Origin: Promerops cafer
Taxonomy: Eukaryota; Chordata; Aves; Passeriformes; Nectariniidae
Length of the DNA: 64,000 bases
Assembly (NCBI GenBank): GCA_013398275.1
Contig: VZSE01002880.1
Span: 316,259-380,258, forward strand
Direction of reading: 5' to 3'
Shown piece by piece: positions 62,570 through 64,000 of this stretch. Each line of letters begins with the position of its first letter. Positions within the stretch are counted from its first letter, which is position 1. The notes beneath the pieces were generated by a model. The model saw nothing but the letters and a program-made list of their open reading frames with translations, did no database searches and was not told the DNA's origin. The translations under genes were made by a program, and so were the position numbers.

Positions 62570-64000
62570 CTAAGAATTTTATTTTTAAAAGGAACAAAAA
62601 AAAAAAAAAAAAAAAAAAAAAAATTAAAAAAAAAAAGGGAAATAACAGTCTAGTAAAAATGCTAAGTTAGAAAGATTCAGATTACATTTTTCATTTTCAC
62701 ATCAATATTTTTCCTTTTTGAGAGTCATCTGCCAGGTCCACCACTGCATTTTTTCAATGAAAACACCCAAATGCCATCTCTGTCAGCATGCCCACTTGTC
62801 ACTTTGACAGGTTCACAACTGGTCAGCTACTGATTTTCTGATGGATTTTTTGACAGGATGCTGAGCCATTTGTGTCTGCTGCGAGCAGATTAAGCTGCTG
62901 TAAATCAGGTGTGCTGCAGTCAGATAAATAGGCCCCTAAATTCTGAGAGATCTCAGGCACTGCCTCTCCCAGCACAATTCACCAAGCTTCAATTCCAGTT
63001 TTTACCACTGACTCTGTCAGCACTGCTCCCTCGTACATCACAGGAAACCTGTCCTTGCACAGTGTAAGGCAGAGATGTATTATTGCTAATAATGCTTTAC
63101 GGCTGTGCTCCTGCCTGAGAAATAAATACAAGACACGCTTGCAACCCGCGGCCGTTTCAGGGATTTCTCACTTTAAACAAGCAAAGTATGACAGCTCATA
63201 TAATATTTATTAAACCACAGCCTGACCAGGCAGATGCAGAAACATTCCAGCCTCGCTAATCCTGATGATGTCCAAGCAGCATCACACCTCCTCATAGTTG
63301 ATCTTCTAAGATTCAAATGCATCATTTCCCACCACATTCGTTTTTAACTCATCCCTTTGTTCACTGTAGTGCATCATTAGGAAAGAATTAACAACAAAGC
63401 AGATAAACCATGGCATTTCACCTTCCTGCCCATTGCCATGTCTCTCATGCTGGGCCTTTGTCACATATTTGCAAGACCTGAGCCACTTGCAGTTCCTGGA
63501 TGTCACAACCAATTAGAAACCCAGTGTGCTTGCTTTCCAAAGGTTTTGCTGCGGAGCCAAAAATGCTGGCACAAATTCTCAGCTGGTAGAAAACCAGAGA
63601 ATTCCACTGAATGCTGAGAATCCAGCCCAGCATGCATGATGTAACACACAAAGGCGTGATGAAAATTACAATTCAGAATTTCACTGTAGAAGGGAAAAAA
63701 AAAATCCCCAACACTATAAAAAGGCCCCATTGTGTCATTAAATAAGGCTTTGCAGACAGAGAGGAGAGAGATTGGCTTGGAAAACAACCTAAAATCTCAA
63801 ACACACAGCTACTGAGGGAATGCCATGGACTGAAACCAAACTCCAAGGAAAACGTATTCGAGCATGTTTGGTAATTGGGTGTCTCCATTTTTCCTGTGCA
63901 GCTTAAAGCCCTCCAAATGAGCTTACACACCCAGACTCGTAACACACTTGCACTCTGAAAGGCTCACTGGTGCAAAGTACCACACTTACACATCCAAAAT
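62570..64000 (-). other. NELL1: Intron upstream of exon 1 (partial)
   Basis: Intronic sequence running off the right edge. Apart from the long A run beside the acceptor I see no exon or recognisable repeat. Minus-strand open frames at 63306-63945 overlap one another in different frames and carry no family signature. Confidence 0.75.
62596..62636. repeat. Interrupted poly(A), poly(U) in NELL1 pre-mRNA
   Basis: A28, TT, A11 on the + strand. In the NELL1 transcript this is a U-rich tract ending 27 bases before the exon 1 start at 62569. The bases between (CCTTTTAAAAATAAAATTCTTAG region) are a weak pyrimidine tract, so the U run may contribute to acceptor recognition. Confidence 0.9.

Larger units (their letters stand above)
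1..64000 (-). other. NELL1: NELL1 gene body, internal part (ten coding exons)
   Basis: The whole window lies inside one gene transcribed leftward. Ten exons translate to successive pieces of NELL1, a secreted, oligomeric, PKC-binding glycoprotein linked in other vertebrates to osteogenic and neural signalling. Exon sizes in transcription order are 151, 171, 97, 73, 83, 135, 103, 74, 100 and 129 bp. Codon phase is conserved across every junction, giving 372 codons without a stop or frameshift. NELL1 was chosen over its paralogue NELL2 because segments such as GHNFCAEGHRCGENSECKNW (EGF1) and the LamG segment match NELL1 as I recall it. The 5' exons (signal peptide, start of LamG) and the 3' exons (later EGF and VWC modules) are outside the window, so neither promoter nor polyadenylation site is present. 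Confidence 0.95.

Noticed and set aside
63306..63945. Overlapping minus-strand frames as further NELL1 exons
   Set aside because: None of the frames resembles the NELL1 segment that should precede exon 1 of the window, and no consistent splice sites were found. The preceding exon must lie beyond 64000.
1..64000. CRISPR array, prophage, operon or other microbial defence system
   Set aside because: No regularly spaced repeats, no ribosome-binding-site-led gene strings, and spliced vertebrate exons throughout. The window is a bird gene intron/exon landscape.

Overview
The window is vertebrate, almost certainly avian, genomic DNA. It has no operons or dense gene packing. It is a single gene fragment read on the minus strand: ten short coding exons separated by AT-rich introns from about 0.25 to 18 kb. 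The exons encode the middle of NELL1, a secreted multidomain glycoprotein. From right (5') to left (3') they cover the laminin-G/thrombospondin-N-like domain, a coiled coil, two von Willebrand C modules and the first EGF-like module. All ten exons have GT donors and AG acceptors, and their phases join without a break into 1,116 coding bases (372 codons). The signal peptide, first exons and promoter lie beyond 64000. The remaining EGF and VWC exons and the 3' end lie to the left of position 1.

Layout on the + strand: exon 10 at 1280-1408 (EGF1); 9 at 10128-10227 and 8 at 16400-16473 (second VWC-like module); 7 at 19849-19951 and 6 at 20796-20930 (first VWC, with the end of the coiled coil in 6); 5 at 24157-24239 (coiled coil); 4 at 24487-24559, 3 at 30650-30746, 2 at 48501-48671 and 1 at 62419-62569 (LamG/TSPN). 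Numbers are local to this window, in transcription order.

The introns hold a typical bird repeat set: two 3'-end CR1 LINE copies (13998-14377, 45021-45418), several endogenous-retrovirus LTRs (13126-13460, 27570-28014, the reversed partial LTR with leader at 28450-29395, 32098-32762, 38220-38822, 56702-56998), and one tRNA-Ile-derived SINE with a CR1-like tail (35923-36059). The SINE resembles the zebra finch SINE, which together with the LTR set suggests a passerine. A decayed reverse-transcriptase fragment that does not look like CR1 lies at about 53310-53790.

I found no second protein-coding gene, no functional RNA gene and no CRISPR or microbial system. Nearly all other open frames are chance ORFs in introns or lie inside repeats. 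The points most worth checking are the RT relic, the two LTRs facing each other around 27.6-29.4 kb, the SINE, and lineage-specific changes in the NELL1 exons. Repeat names and comparisons with human NELL1 rest on recall of those families, not on a search.
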